This document shows positions 32,075-45,040 of a stretch of 64,000 nucleotides of DNA, one piece after another (the stretch's first letter is position 1; each line of letters starts with the position of its first letter). The notes under the pieces are model-generated. The model saw only the letters and a program-made list of their open reading frames with translations, had not been told where the DNA came from and did no database searches. Source of the DNA: Geosiphon pyriformis (lineage: Eukaryota > Glomeromycota > Glomeromycetes > Archaeosporales > Geosiphonaceae). The stretch lies in the NCBI GenBank assembly GCA_016748015.1, contig JAAOMT010000302.1:337725-401724 (forward strand), read 5' to 3'. Both the position numbers and the translations under genes were made by a program.

Positions 32075-33016
32075 TGTTACAGATGATTATTTGGAGTCTC
32101 AAAGCAAATAACAAATTCGTAACTTGATGCTCAATTAATATAATAATGGGTGTTGGTTTTCAAAGATTTCTATAATCTAAAGGTTTTGGTTGAGTTCTTT
32201 GTATAATAGACAGAAATTCACTTGTTGTCTTCTCAGTAGCCTCCCAGAATTGCAATTCCATCAAATTTTTTTCTTAGTGTAATGGCCAGTAATCTGGCAA
32301 AGATGCCTTTCTGGTAAGCTATCCTGAAATTATCAATACTATACTCTTTCTTTGGGGTCTTTTACCAAACTTATCCTTAATGTTAATAACTTAGTACTTT
32401 AATCTTTTAATTAATTTAGTGAACAACAAAAAAAAAAATAACATAAAGAAAATAAAAGAAAATAAAAAAATATAAAAAATAAAATAAGAAATAAGTGTCT
32501 TGTCAATAGTTGTGATCAAAAGCTATTGTGCCAGCAGGTTAAGTAGTGGATAATAACATGGATTTGAAAATAATGAATAATTTCATTAATATAAAAGTAA
32601 TTTCACTTCAAGTTATAGTATTCTATCTTTTGAAGAAAGGGTATTTAATAATTATGACTTTCGAGTCTAATTGACTCTAAGAGTCCTACTGACTTTCAGT
32701 CTTCTTTACTCTGGGAATCTATTTGACTAATTTTCTAGCTTCTGATATTACTGTTATATATACATAAATTTCATTGTATGAGATTCTTTGAATTCCTCAA
32801 TTCTCTAGCCAAGAATTCTGGAATTCCTGGAATTCTGCAATTCTTTTAAGAGGAATTCTGGAATTCTGAAATCCTGCAATTCCTTATATAAGAATCCTGA
32901 AATTCCTGAAATCCTGCAATTCCTCTAAGAAGAATTCTAGAATTCCACATTTATTATGTCTACTTCTGATTGGCTAATTTATATGTTAATATATTTTCTA
33001 TATTCTATGAGTAACA
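32075..33016 (-). repeat. 5' LTR of non-autonomous Gypsy
   Basis: 942 bp; reverse complement starts TGTTACTCATAG and ends GTAACA. This intact copy defines the family LTR ends (TGTTAC...GTAACA) and so the boundaries of the others. Confidence 0.88.
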
Positions 33017-34110
33017 GCAGCTTTTTTTCTACACTCAAAAATCCCAATGGTCTCAGCTAACTAATCTTTAAGCACAAATTTTTTGCACACAACAGCATAA
33101 GTTCCAGAGTCCAACAAACAAGAAAAGAGTGTTTTCAAAATAACAGAAGATGAAAACAGACCAAGAACACTAACCATAGCAGCTCAATGCATGGAGACTT
33201 CTGCCAAAATCTTACTCTGAACACCAACATCTTGACCACAAGTGAAAATGTAATCCAATAATTCTACCTTACCACACAACAAGCACAGCACGCCAGGATA
33301 ACCTTTATTATATAATCTCTTTCTAACAGTCACAAGCAATTGCTCATGAACTGCTTTTATTAAGTAAGAGCAAAGACTGGATGACTTCCAACTCATAGAA
33401 CCAGCAAACAAGTATGAGTCTAAATGCCAGATTCTTGTAGTAAAGTTCCAATCAATATCCATAACAATCAAACTGGGAACCACATTATGACCAGGACCAG
33501 CCTTTCATTGAGCATAACAAACAGACTGGAAAATATCTTTGACAAAATGGCAAGCATTGCCAGAAACAACAGTGTCCTCAGTTATTAAAAAATGTTTACA
33601 CACACCCATTGGCAAATAAAAAAGAAAATCAGCAGTCACACCAGTAGCAGCATCCACTCTATCATTACTTAAACCCCAGAATGACTCTTAATCTTGACCC
33701 AACTAACTGTAAGATCTTTATTTCTAATCAAATTAAAAATATGCTTCCTCTCAATTCAGTATTGGTTGCAGAAATCAGGTACTGCCAATGCCACCTCTAA
33801 TATACATGTATTAATAGCTGCTTGACTGTCGAAATATAAATCTAAGAAACAAAAAGATAGCACACACTCCAGAAACAAAGCAACAGCCTGCAATTCAGCC
33901 ATAGTAGAAGAGACAAGATCATGCACTCCTACATTAATGCTTATGTCTAATGCCAAAAAATATGCAGCAGCATTACTAACCACACTATTAGAGCCAACAT
34001 TTCTCAATGAACCATCTGAATAAACTTCAAACAAACTAGACTAAATCTTATATAAACCATCTTACACCTTAACAAACTTATTAGAATCCAAAATACTCGA
34101 CCCAAAATTT
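33017..34110 (-). mobile_element. LINE, 5' part (continues from 20,033)
   Basis: ORF2 C-terminal half on the reverse strand: RNase H at 33,756-34,034 with the catalytic pattern kept (VYSDGS, AELQAV, YFDSQAA), then the C-terminal zinc finger near 33,260-33,300 (VLCLLCGKVELLDYIFTC). The element is 5'-truncated at about 34,110. Several stops of CAG or TGG origin. Same copy as 19,633-20,033. Confidence 0.85.
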
Positions 34111-34359
34111 TTTTAATAATAAAAATAAATTAAAAATAATTACAAAAAGCCAAAAAATAAAAATATTAACTTTAATAAAAAACAAAATTTTTTAATTTTT
34201 TAAAGATAAATTATATAAAAAACAAAATAAATAAACATAAATAAATTAACCTAAAATTATTAAATATTTTTTGCTAATAATATAATTTAGCATACAACTC
34301 TTTTTATATAAATTTATAATTATATATTAAACAAAAATTATGTATAATTTATATATAAT
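34111..34359. other. AT-rich spacer
   Basis: Nothing recognisable; possibly the 5' UTR of the forward LINE that begins near 34,360. Confidence 0.5.
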
Positions 34360-34440
34360 TAAAAAAAATTCTTTTTTTTTCTTATTTTTATAACTATAAT
34401 TAAAACAAAGAGTAAAATAGTTTTAAAAATTATTTTTTTT
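34360..34440 (+). mobile_element. LINE ORF1, 5' scrap (continues at 45,041)
   Basis: TTTTATAACTATAATTAAAA and the following AAAGAGTAAAA align with the ORF1 start region at 15,946-15,975 of the ORF1-only LINE. The matching remainder is found after the decayed Gypsy at 45,041. About 300 bp of LINE between the two pieces is missing, so the junction has also suffered a deletion. Confidence 0.5.
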
Positions 34441-35004
34441 TTAATAATTAATAAAGTTTTAAAGATTTTGGTTAAGTTTTTTGTATAATAAACAGAGATT
34501 TAATGATAATTAATTAACAATATTTGATGTTTAACTTTTTAGTATAATAACCAGTTTAATTTAATAAATGTATTTTTTTGATAAGTAATTTTTACTATTT
34601 AATCTATGCTCTATCTTAATATTTTTTATCAAGTAATTTTTAATATTGTAATCTTAGTGTTTTTTTAATTAATTTTAATAAACACAATAAACAAAATAAA
34701 AAAAATAAAAAAATTAGTATTTTGTTAATAATTGTAATTAAAAACTATTGTTTTAATATGATTAAGTAATAATAATAATATAAATTAAATAATAATTAAT
34801 GATTTTATTAATAAGTAAATAATTTTATTTTAAGTAATAAAAAATAGAAAAGATTAAGTCTTGGATTTTTGTTGGTTTTTTTATTTTATTTTAACTATTA
34901 TATATATATAATCTTTATTATATAAAATTTTTTAAAATCTTTAAATTTTTTTATGAAAATTTCTGGAATTTTGGAATTTTTTTATTATTATGCCTATTTC
35001 TAAT
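34441..35004 (-). repeat. Truncated 3' LTR of the old Gypsy
   Basis: Matches the 44,203-45,040 LTR from the GATTTTGGTTAAGTTTTTTG part onward. It lacks about 100 bp at the outer end. At the inner end the LTR joins post-integrase ORF sequence directly, so the last LTR bases, the PPT and the end of that ORF are deleted. Confidence 0.6.
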
Positions 35005-38000
35005 TTTTCAAATTAAACATTGGTAATTTTTTTTACTAATTAATTGTTACTGTATTTATTACTAAATATAGTAGTATTTTTAAATAATTTTAAAATTCTG
35101 TTTGTAATTAGTAGATAGCTCTTATATATATAATTAAGTTATATTTTTTCATAAATTATTTTATTTGTTATAATATAATTAAATCAAATATTTGCTTGGT
35201 TTTATTAATATACAAGTTTTGAATATTTAACTGTTTTTTTAAGTAGTAATAATAAAAGTTCTTAAAAAATTGTGTTTATTGATTTCAATTTTTTTTTGGT
35301 TATTTTTTAGTATACTGCAGTTATTATTAAATCTTTTAATATTGTTTTTACTTTTTTCATTATTTTATCTATTATATTTTTGAATAATAGATGTACTTAA
35401 TACTATAAATTATTCTAAAATTTTTGTTTTTTTTCTGTGTCTTTGTATTAAATAGATTATTAATTGTAATTTTTATATTTAACTTCTAATATTTTATAAA
35501 CTAAAACAATTATTGTGTTAGAAAATGAATATTGTCAGTAATTTTTATTTTTTATTTTTTTTTTGTTATATATACTGGTCTTTATATAATTTTGGTTGGT
35601 TTGATTTATATGTTTGCTTTAATAATTATAATTAATTCCAAATTTTGTGGAATTTTATCTGATTTAATTAATATTCTTTGTATTTTAATTGTAGAATATT
35701 ATTGATAAATAATAATATTTGGTTGTAATATAATTTAAGTTAATTATTATGTATTATTTTGGTTAAAATTTTATTATTCTATTTTAATTTATATGTTTTA
35801 TTTTCTAGAATTTTTTTAATATGAAATAGATTGTTTTATTTGAGATTAAATTTTCTATTTTATTGTTTTTTTGTTTTTATGTAATTTAAAAGTACTTTGT
35901 CTTTAATTTTGAATTTAATTGGTTTATTTGGTAATTAATTATTATGTTGTTTTTTTTGTAATTTTTAAATATTATTAACTGTTTTTTTTTGTTTATTTTT
36001 TAGTGTTCTTATTAAGTTATATGTTTTTTGTAACAATATTGCTTAAAAATTAGCTTTTGTTATTAGTTTAACTAAATATATCTGAATATTTATCTTAATT
36101 AATAGTGTTGTTATTCTACTATAAATTAATTTAAATAGTATTGCTTAAATTATATCTTGTTTTATTGTTTGATAAGCAAATAATACTAATACTATAAACA
36201 AATTTTATTTATTTTGATTTTTTTGGCTGATTTTGGCTATTACTTTACACAATATTTTGTTAAATTTTTTGACTAAGTCATTTATTTAAAAATAATATAA
36301 TGATAAAAATGAGTTTTTTATCCCAAATTTTTGACTTAATTCTGTTAGAATTCTGTTTACAAAGTAAGTTTTCTGGTCTAATAATAATTTTTTTAAATAT
36401 TTATGATGACAAATTAGTTTTTGGTGCACAAATTCTGCTATTGTTTTTGTATTGGCTCTTTGAATGGCTTTAATTTTTGGCTATTTGGTCAAATAATCTA
36501 TTACTACTACTATATATTTATTGCTTTTGCTGGTAATTATTAATAATTTTATTAAATTAATTTTAATCCAATTAAATAGTTGTTTTATTTTAATTAGTTT
36601 TAGTAATTTACTAAATTTTTTTTTTTTTTTTTTAATAAACATCACAATTTTAAATATATTAAATAATATTTAAATATATTAATAGCCAGTAGTATTATTT
36701 TCTGAAATGTGGCTTCTTTATAAAAATATTTTGCTATTAATTTTAAGTATATGTTAAATAGTATTGTTTTTTTTCTGGTTTTGTGATTATTTTAAGTGAC
36801 TAATTTAATTTTTTTTTGTTTTTCTAATATAGTATATTTTAGTAAATAATAAAATATTTTAATTGTTGTTTTATATTGTTTTGTTTATTTTAAGATAATT
36901 TTTCTTTAAACTGTTGAGTATTAATATAATATTAAAGTTGTTGATATTTTTGTATATTTATTTTTTGACTTATTTTTGTTGTTAAAATATTTTTAAATTC
37001 GTTTTATTTTGGATAAACTATTAATATTTCTATTTTTTTTTTTATAATATACTGTATAATTAAATAGTGATAATTCTATTTTTTATCTTGTATAGTAATT
37101 GTTTTCAAATTTTTGCTTTTAAATTAATGTCAATTTTTTGTAATCTGTATAGATATTAAATTTTTGACTTAAATATTTTTTCTATTTTATTATAGTTCAA
37201 TAAATAATTAAGTATTCTAATATTAAAGTATTATAATTTTTTTTGGCTAAACTTAAACTTTGGCTAATATATATCATTAAATATTCTTATTTATTAAATT
37301 TTTTTTATAATAGAACTGTTTTTAATGTTTGGTCTAATATAGTTGTTGTAATAATAAATGGTTTATTATGATTTAAATAAATTAATAGTAGAATTTGAAC
37401 AAGTTTTTTTCTTAATATATTAAAAGTTTTTGTTATTATTTAGTTTATTTATATTTTGTGTTTTTTGTTTAAAGTTAATAAAGTAGTTAAGCCAGTTTAA
37501 AAAAGTTGTGAATAAAATAGCAGTAGTATTTAACAAATTTCAGAAATATTCTTAGTTCTATAAGATTTATTAATACTAAAAAATTTTTAACTTTCTCAAT
37601 TTTGTCTAAATCTGTTTTAATATTATCTTTATTAATAATATGTTCAAAAAATTTGAGCTTTGTTTTTTTAAAAAAACATTTAGTTATATTTAACTTTAAT
37701 TTGGCTTTTTTTAATCTTTTAAATACTTGTTGAAAATAATGGAGATAATTATTAAATGTTTAGAAAAATACATTTATGTTATTTAAATATACAATTATTA
37801 ATTTCTATAGTATTTTTATATAAACAATTTTTATTAACTATTAGAAAGTAATTAATATATTAATTAAGTCAAAAGACATAATATTAAATTTAAAGTTATT
37901 TTTTTTGTGATAAATGCTGTTTTTTTTATTATTTAAGTTTATGACTATTTGTTAATAATCATTATCTAAGTTCAATATTAAAAACTATTTTTTTTTGCCA

Positions 38001-38081
38001 AAAACATTAAATAATTTCTAAATATATAATTTAAGTAGTTGTTATACTAAATAATACTATTAAGTTTTCTGTAGTTTATAC
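35005..38081 (-). pseudogene. Old Gypsy: post-integrase ORF, integrase, RNase H, RT (part)
   Basis: Reverse reading aligns with Gypsy 1: the post-integrase ORF at about 35.0-35.6 kb, integrase core at about 36.2-36.6 kb (VNRILTELSQKFGIK type), RNase H at about 37.0-37.4 kb, RT palm at about 37.8 kb with the YLDD site reading YLNN. Stops are dense. Only comparison with the other copies reveals it. Confidence 0.6.
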
Positions 38082-38801
38082 TATTATAAATAATTATTTG
38101 AAGTGTTAAAACAAATAACAAATTTATAATTTGGTATTCAATAGCTGTTAATAATAATAGTTCTGAAGATTTTGAAGTTTAAAAATTTTGGTTGAGTTTT
38201 TTGTATAATAGACAGAGATTTAATTAATAGTTTTTTTTGTGAATTTTTTTTTTTAATGTAATAACCAATTTATTTTGGCAGTTATGCTCTTTTGATAAGC
38301 TATTTTTAAGTTTTTTACTCTTGTTTTTAGATTTTTTACCAAACTATTCTTGACATCAATAACTCAGTACTTAATCTTTTTAATTAATTAATAACAATAA
38401 AAAAATAAAAATAAAAAAAAATAAAAAATTAGCATCTTATTAATAGCTATAATCAAGAGCTATTGGTTCAGTATAATTAAATATTGGATTCTATCAATAT
38501 AAATAGTTAATAATATGAAAGTAATTAATATTTTTTAATTAAGTAATGATAACATAGATTTAAATTATAATAAATATTTTATTGATATGAATATAATTTC
38601 ACTTCAAGTTATAAAAAACTATTTTTTAAAATATTTTAAAGTATCTGTATTACTTTTTTTTGCTTTTAATACTCTCACTATATATATATAATTTGTGTTA
38701 TACAAGATTCCTTGAAATTTTGGAATTTTTTTTTCTATTATGCTTATTTCTGATTGGTTATTTTATCTATTTATTATAATTCTTAATTTCTATAAATAAC
38801 A
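38082..38801 (-). repeat. Solo LTR 1 inside the old RT
   Basis: 720 bp of the family LTR alone, flanked by ATAC (38,078-38,081) and ACAC (38,802-38,805). Removing it with one flank copy restores the RT reading CFCVNYRKL on the reverse strand, as in Gypsy 1. It is therefore a genuine insertion later reduced to a solo LTR. Confidence 0.8.
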
Positions 38802-41800
38802 ACACAAAAACAGATTTTTTTATTTTTTTTTCTAATCAGTATTACTAATAATAACTATAGACTTATGAATAGTTGAATTAAATCATGATTTAATATTTAA
38901 TTGATTTTTTAATAAATAAATTCATGACTGGCAGATAATACTTAATATGCTTTCTATTTAATTAATATTATATTTTTTGTTTTTATTTATTGCTAAATAA
39001 TATCAGTTTTTTTAAATTTGTTTTGGCTTACAAAAATTTCTGCAAAATTATTAAACAATAGTTTAATTTGTATTTATTAAAATAAATTCAGATTTTTTAA
39101 GTTTATTTTTTTCAACTATTTTGGTTGTAATAAATAATATTTTGTTTTTTACAAATAGTTTATAATATAATATTCACATATTTACAAAGTTATAAAAAGT
39201 CTAAAATAGTAGTTGGTAGTTGATTTTTTACTTTAATATTTAAGTATTCAATATTAAATTAACTGATATTTCTATTGAATTTTTTATTATGTTGTAGATT
39301 AAAATTTTAATGTGTTTGTAGTAAATACAGATTAGTAATACTAATTTTTTTTAACTTATAAATAATTAATTTTACTTTAAAAATTTGTAGTTGATTTTTA
39401 AATTTTCTGGCTATTTTTAATATATATTAGTCATATAATAAAATAAAAATTAATTAATTAATAGAAATAATTTTTCTCTGATTACTTGGTTTTTTTATTA
39501 TATTTATTAATATGTTATTTTTCTCAATTAATTTAAACTTATTAATTTCTTTTGTTATTATCTCTAATTTTTTTTTTGTTTTTACTAATACTAACTAAGC
39601 TATTTTAACTAAAAATACAAATATTGTCTGTGCTATTTTTTTATTGAGTTTAATAATATATGTTTTTTTTTATTTATTTTGTAGTATTGTAATAATATTT
39701 TTTACATATTCTATATTATTTATTTTTTTCTTATATTAATTATTTTTTTTATTAAATTAAATTTAAAAGTTAATTAATCTATTATTATTGTTAAAATTTT
39801 TAATGCTATTTTTAAATCTATGTAAATACATAAGTTAAATTTCAACATAATAGTATTTTTTTGAATATCTTAGATCAAATTCTATATTAGTATTATATAT
39901 ATTCTAATATAGTATTTTCATTATTGTTACTAAACTATTTAAGTTTTTACTTTATTAAAAGATTTGGAAATATAATATATTATTCTGAATTTAAATTAGA
40001 ATTGAAATTATTGTTTTTATTATTATTGTAAATGATATTAAAATTATTATTATTATTATTATTAGAGTTAAAATCAGAATTGATTTCTGATTTCAATTTT
40101 TATACATATCTGTTAATTGGTTTTTTTTTAGATATTAAATAAATTATATAAGATAATAAATTATAAACAATATTATAATTATCACAATATTTGAAATAAT
40201 ATATAATTAGACAATATTTATATAGTTTTGTATTTAAATATTTCAGTTATTGTTTTTGTTTTTCTTATATAAAGACAAATTCTTGGTAATATTCCTAAAA
40301 TGTTTTTGAATTATTTATAAATAGATTATTCATTTTTTTAATAATTACAGAAGTATTTTTAATAACATGTATTTTTTTAATAGTTGTATTTTTTTATTTT
40401 ATTGTAGTTATTTTCTAGATTTTATTTTCATTATATAAATATATATTAAGTTGATTAATTGTTTAACTATAAGTAACAATAAATAAAATTTCTTTGTATG
40501 TTTAATTGTTAATTAAGATAATATATTATCAAAATTTATTATATGTTTTTTTTTATCAGAAATATTATTCCATAATTTTTTATTAAATAAAGTTTTTTTA
40601 CATATAAAACATGATATGTTATTTTATTTGTTTTATTATTTTAGTTATTAAAATTGTTTTAATACATATAAGTAATAATAATACTTAATTGCAGTTGATT
40701 ATACTTTATATTTTTTATATAAATATTTATAAATAATAGTTTCTTGTTATAATTAACACTAATTAATTTTGGTGAACAATAAGATTGATTTCTTTAATTT
40801 GTTGATACATAAACAAAAATTGATGCTTATGGCTCTTTTTCAGCTTTTTTTTGTCTTTTTTTTCTATGTAAGTACAAAAGTAATTTATTGTAATTTTTTT
40901 CTATTCAAAAAACTTAATAGACTTTTTAAGTAAGTTTTTTCTTTTTTTTAATTTAATTAATAGCTAATTGTTAATAATAGTTTTAAAATGTTTACAGATA
41001 GTAAGTATTCAATTATGTTGACTATCAAATATTAGTTAAAGCTTTTAAGTATTTTAATTAAGTATAATATTAATCTTGGATAGCCAATTATTATTAATAA
41101 GTGTTTAATATTATATAATTTCTATAATAAGAACTCTAATAGGTGTAATAATAATATTAACTTCAAAAAAAAAGTTGTTAATTTTGTTAATTAAAGTTTT
41201 TATTGCTTTATTAATAGTAATAATACATATATTGACAATTTTGTTAATTTACCAATTTAATTGGTTTATAAATTGCTTTGTAATAATTCTATCTGTTAAA
41301 TTACTATCAAATATAAGTTTAATAAATTGGCTATTAATTTTGACATTAATATATATAGCCATAATTAGTTTTTCTGTATTGAGAATGATTCTACTAAATA
41401 TAGAATTGGAAGCATCTTCTTTTAAGATAAAAAATAATAATATAGTAAGTAAATTGTCTTTAGTAATAATAGCAAATAAAATATTATTAAATTTATTAAG
41501 TTGAATAGTTTTTAGTTTATTGAATGGAGCATTTTTTGGTGTAGTTAAAAGGCTTAAATAGCTTTGAGAATTCGAGTTTTACAAATATCTACTTTTTGAA
41601 TTCCTTGGATGTAATTTTAAAAACTGGCTCTAATTATTGAAAATTAATTAATGTATCATTATAATTAATTTCTAATTTTGTTATGTGTACATTATTTGTG
41701 GTTTTTGAATTTTGGCTGGTGTTAAAATTTGGAAGTACAACTGTAATTATTAGAATAATATTCAAAATAGAGACTAATAAATAATTAAAAACTATAGTAT

Positions 41801-42723
41801 TTAATATATTGATAATATATATATAAATTGCTATATTACTTGTTAATATTATGATTAATATTAATATTGTTTTTGATGTTACATCAATTTTAGAGTTTAA
41901 AACCAGTAATTAAAATTTTTATATTAATTTTTTAATTATTGGTTATTTATTTTAAATTGGTAATTTTCTTATATATGTCTTTGTTTTTTATAGTAATGAC
42001 TATACAGATCTTTAATTATTATAACTAATTTTATGTAAAACATATTTGATTTTAAAAATAATTTTCTTGAATATTATAATATTGCAAAAAAGCTTGCTTA
42101 AAGACATTAAAGTTTTATGAGTTATTAACCAAGCTTTAATATTATAAATTAGTAGTATTTTAAAGAAAGTATAAAATAACTTGAAAAACTTAAATGTTAT
42201 CTCAACTATTAGCTCTAATGACTTTGGCTATATTATTTAGCCAAGCTTGAACATTATTTTTTTGCCAGTAAACTTTTCTAATTTGGCAATTAATATGTAA
42301 ATTATTAGTGTTAAAAATATATTTATAAGTTGTTAAAGTTGATAAAAAACAGCTATTAAAACTATAAATAGTAGATTAATCTGATAATTTGGAAGTAAGT
42401 TTTGTGAAATAATTAGAATAAAGTTTAAATTGTTTGGATTTATTAAATTTGAACAGTCAAAGTTTAAATAATTTTAGAAGTTTAAATTTTTGGTGTATTT
42501 AAAATCGAATTTTTATTGTTGTTTTTTTGATTATTATTAATTTTTTTTTTAAATTGGTATTTTTTCTATTATTAGTAAATTTAAAATTAGATTATAATAG
42601 TAGTAATTAAAGTTTTAATAGAATAATTAGTCACAATTTAAATTTTTTAAAATAATTACTATAAATTTTTAAGAGTTTAGATTTCTCTTAATTGTTTGAA
42701 AATAATACTTAAGCTTTAAGTAT
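38802..42723 (-). pseudogene. Old Gypsy: RT start, dUTPase, protease, gag (part)
   Basis: Continues the reverse reading from ILIRKKNKKICFCV (RT start) through the linker (QLCKYVNIILQTI at about 39.15 kb), the dUTPase zone, the protease (41,175-41,504 is its antisense shadow), the gag zinc/capsid zone and the middle of gag, which ends at the second solo LTR. No frame is open for long. Confidence 0.55.
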
Positions 42724-43654
42724 TGTTACAGATAATTATTTGGGATGTTGGTACAAATAACAAATCTGTAATTTGGTGTTTAATAACTGATAATAGTGAT
42801 AATATCTGAAGATTTTGGTAATCTGAAGATTTTGGTTGAGTTTTTTGTATAATAAACAGAGATTTAATAATTGTTTTAGTATTCTTCTAGAAGTTTATTC
42901 CATAAATTTTTTTCTTCAGCATGGTGGTTAATTTATTCTGACAGTTGTGTTTTTCTGGTAAGCTATTCTCAATTTTATGAATTCTCTATTCTTGTTTTAC
43001 AGGTTTTTTATTAGGCTATTCTTAACATCAAAATTACTTAGTGCTTAATTTCTTTAATCAGTTAATAAGTTAACAAAACAAAATAAAAAAATAAAATAAA
43101 ATAAAAATAAAAAAAACAAAAGAAAATGAAAAGAAAAATAAAAAATTAGTATTTTGTTAATAGCCATAATTAAAAGCTATTAGTTCAATATAGTTAAGTA
43201 TTAGATTTTATTAATATAAAGTGTTGATAGAATAAAAACAATTAATATTTTTTAATTATATGACAATAATATAGATTTAAGTGATAATTGATATTTTATT
43301 AATATGTGATTTAATTTTATTTCAAATTGTAAAAAACTACTTTTTGAAAGAAGAGATATAAGATAATTAATAGATTGTGGTTATTAATTCTGAAATAAAT
43401 TCTGTCTTTTTTGTTTCTAATATTTTTGCTATATATATATAATTAATATTATATAAGATTTCTTAAATTTTTTTAATTTTTCTAGCCAAAAATCCTGGAA
43501 TTTTTGGAATTTTATAATTTTTTAAGAGGAATTCTGTAATTTTTAAAATCTTGTAATTTCTTGAAAAAAATCCTGAAATTTCTTTCTTATTATGTTTATC
43601 TCTAATTGGCTATTTTATATCTTTATTATAAATTTCTAAATTTTTTAAGTAATA
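42724..43654 (-). repeat. Solo LTR 2 inside the old gag
   Basis: 931 bp of family LTR flanked by GTAT (42,720-42,723) and GTGT (43,655-43,658), a 4-bp duplication with one G-to-A change. Gag sequence continues across it on the reverse strand. Confidence 0.75.
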
Positions 43655-44184
43655 GTGTCTTTGTAATAAATAATAATATAAATCTAATTAATATATTAAT
43701 AATGCTTCTGAGTATATAGTAATATAACAGATTAATAGATAAAATAACTTTTTATTTTTTTCAAATAAATAATTGAATTTGCTTTAGTGTTTTTGTAAAT
43801 ATTTGTAGTTTGCTTTTTTTTTGTTTATAAAAATAATTAAAAATTTCTGTCAAATATAGTTTTTAATTTCATAATTTATTTCAGTAAATAGCAAAACAAA
43901 ATTATAATTTTAAAATAAACTAATAGGTTATAGTAATTTACTATAAAAGTTTTTATTAGCAGATTTAAAATTCTCTTAATTTTTTAAATAATATATAATT
44001 CTTTTGTTAACATAAAAATTGAAAACTGATTTGGCTGGCCAATAATTATTTGTCAATTCAAAATAAGTTTGGTAGTGTTAAAATAAAAATTTTGTAAATT
44101 TTAAATAATTTTCTTCTATAATTTTTTGGTTTGCTACTTTTCTAAATAATTGTTAATAGTGCTTTGTTCTTTGCTAAATTATAT
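43655..44184 (-). pseudogene. Old Gypsy gag N-terminus
   Basis: Reverse reading aligns with the N-terminal gag of the copies at 48,350-48,691 and 51,650-52,020 (W-to-stop, Asn/Phe-rich pattern FNF..NK.I). Heavily interrupted. Confidence 0.5.
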
Positions 44185-44200
44185 CTTACAAAAAACACCA
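44185..44200 (-). other. Primer binding site of the old Gypsy
   Basis: Reverse complement TGGTGTTTTTTGTAAG; C-to-T decayed form of the family PBS at the same two-base spacing from the LTR. Confidence 0.55.
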
Positions 44201-44202
44201 AA

Positions 44203-45040
44203 TATTATCAATAATTATTTAGGTATTGGAATAATAACAAACTCATAATTTGGTTTTAGATTAATAATTATAATAATAAGTTCTAAAGGTTTTTGTAATC
44301 TGAAAATTTTAGTTAAGTTTTTTATATAATAAATAAAAATTTAATAATAACTAGTTAATAACACTTGGTATTTAACTTTTCAACATAAAAATTAATTTAT
44401 TTTGGTAAATATATTTTTGTAATAAGTAATTTTTATTATTCAACCTATACTTTGTTTTGGTATTTTTTATCAAATAATTTTTAATATTGTAATTTTAATG
44501 CTTTTTTTAATTAATTTTAGTAAACACAACAAACAAAATTAAAAAAATTAAAAAAATTAAAAAATTAAAATTTTGTTAATAGTCATAATTAAGAGTTATT
44601 GTTCTAATATAATTAAATATTAATTATTATTAACATAAATTGTTAATGTGGCAAGAAATAGTAATTAATTTAATTAAGTAAAAATAATAATACAAATTAA
44701 GTAATAATTAATAATTTTATTAATAAGTAAAAAATTCTATGTCAAATAATAGCAAATTAACTTTTAAAATAAATAAAAAGTAGAAAAAATTAAGTTTTGA
44801 ATTCTTGTTTTTTTTTTTTTTTACTTTTATTGCTATATATATATAATTTTTATTATACAAAATTTCTTGAAATTCATAAAATTTTTTTTATGAAAATTTT
44901 GAAAATTCTAAAATTTTGTAATTTTTACTAAAAATATTTCTGAAATTTTAGTTAAAAAAAATTCTGAAATTCTTATTTTATTATGTTTATTTTTAATTGA
45001 TTATTTATTTAACTTATTATTTTTTATTATAAAAATAATA
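44203..45040 (-). repeat. 5' LTR of the old Gypsy
   Basis: About 838 bp; the inner end TATTAT corresponds to TGTTAC. The outer end near 45,040 is less certain. The GAATTC array has decayed to AAATTT-like runs. Confidence 0.65.

Larger units (their letters stand above)
34441..45040 (-). mobile_element. Old Ty3/Gypsy element, extremely decayed, with two solo LTR insertions
   Basis: Reverse element of the same family as Gypsy 1 and 2, now nearly free of C and G. From right to left: 5' LTR (44,203-45,040), PBS, gag, protease (antisense to 41,250-41,500), dUTPase region (about 39.4-39.95 kb), RT, RNase H, integrase, part of the post-integrase ORF, truncated 3' LTR. Two later solo LTRs interrupt it at 38,082 and 42,724. 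Confidence 0.75.

Noticed and set aside
41175-41504. A 109-codon hydrophobic ORF on the + strand.
   Set aside because: Its sequence is the antisense of the old Gypsy protease region; the equivalent antisense ORF occurs in Gypsy 1 at 23,332-23,556.
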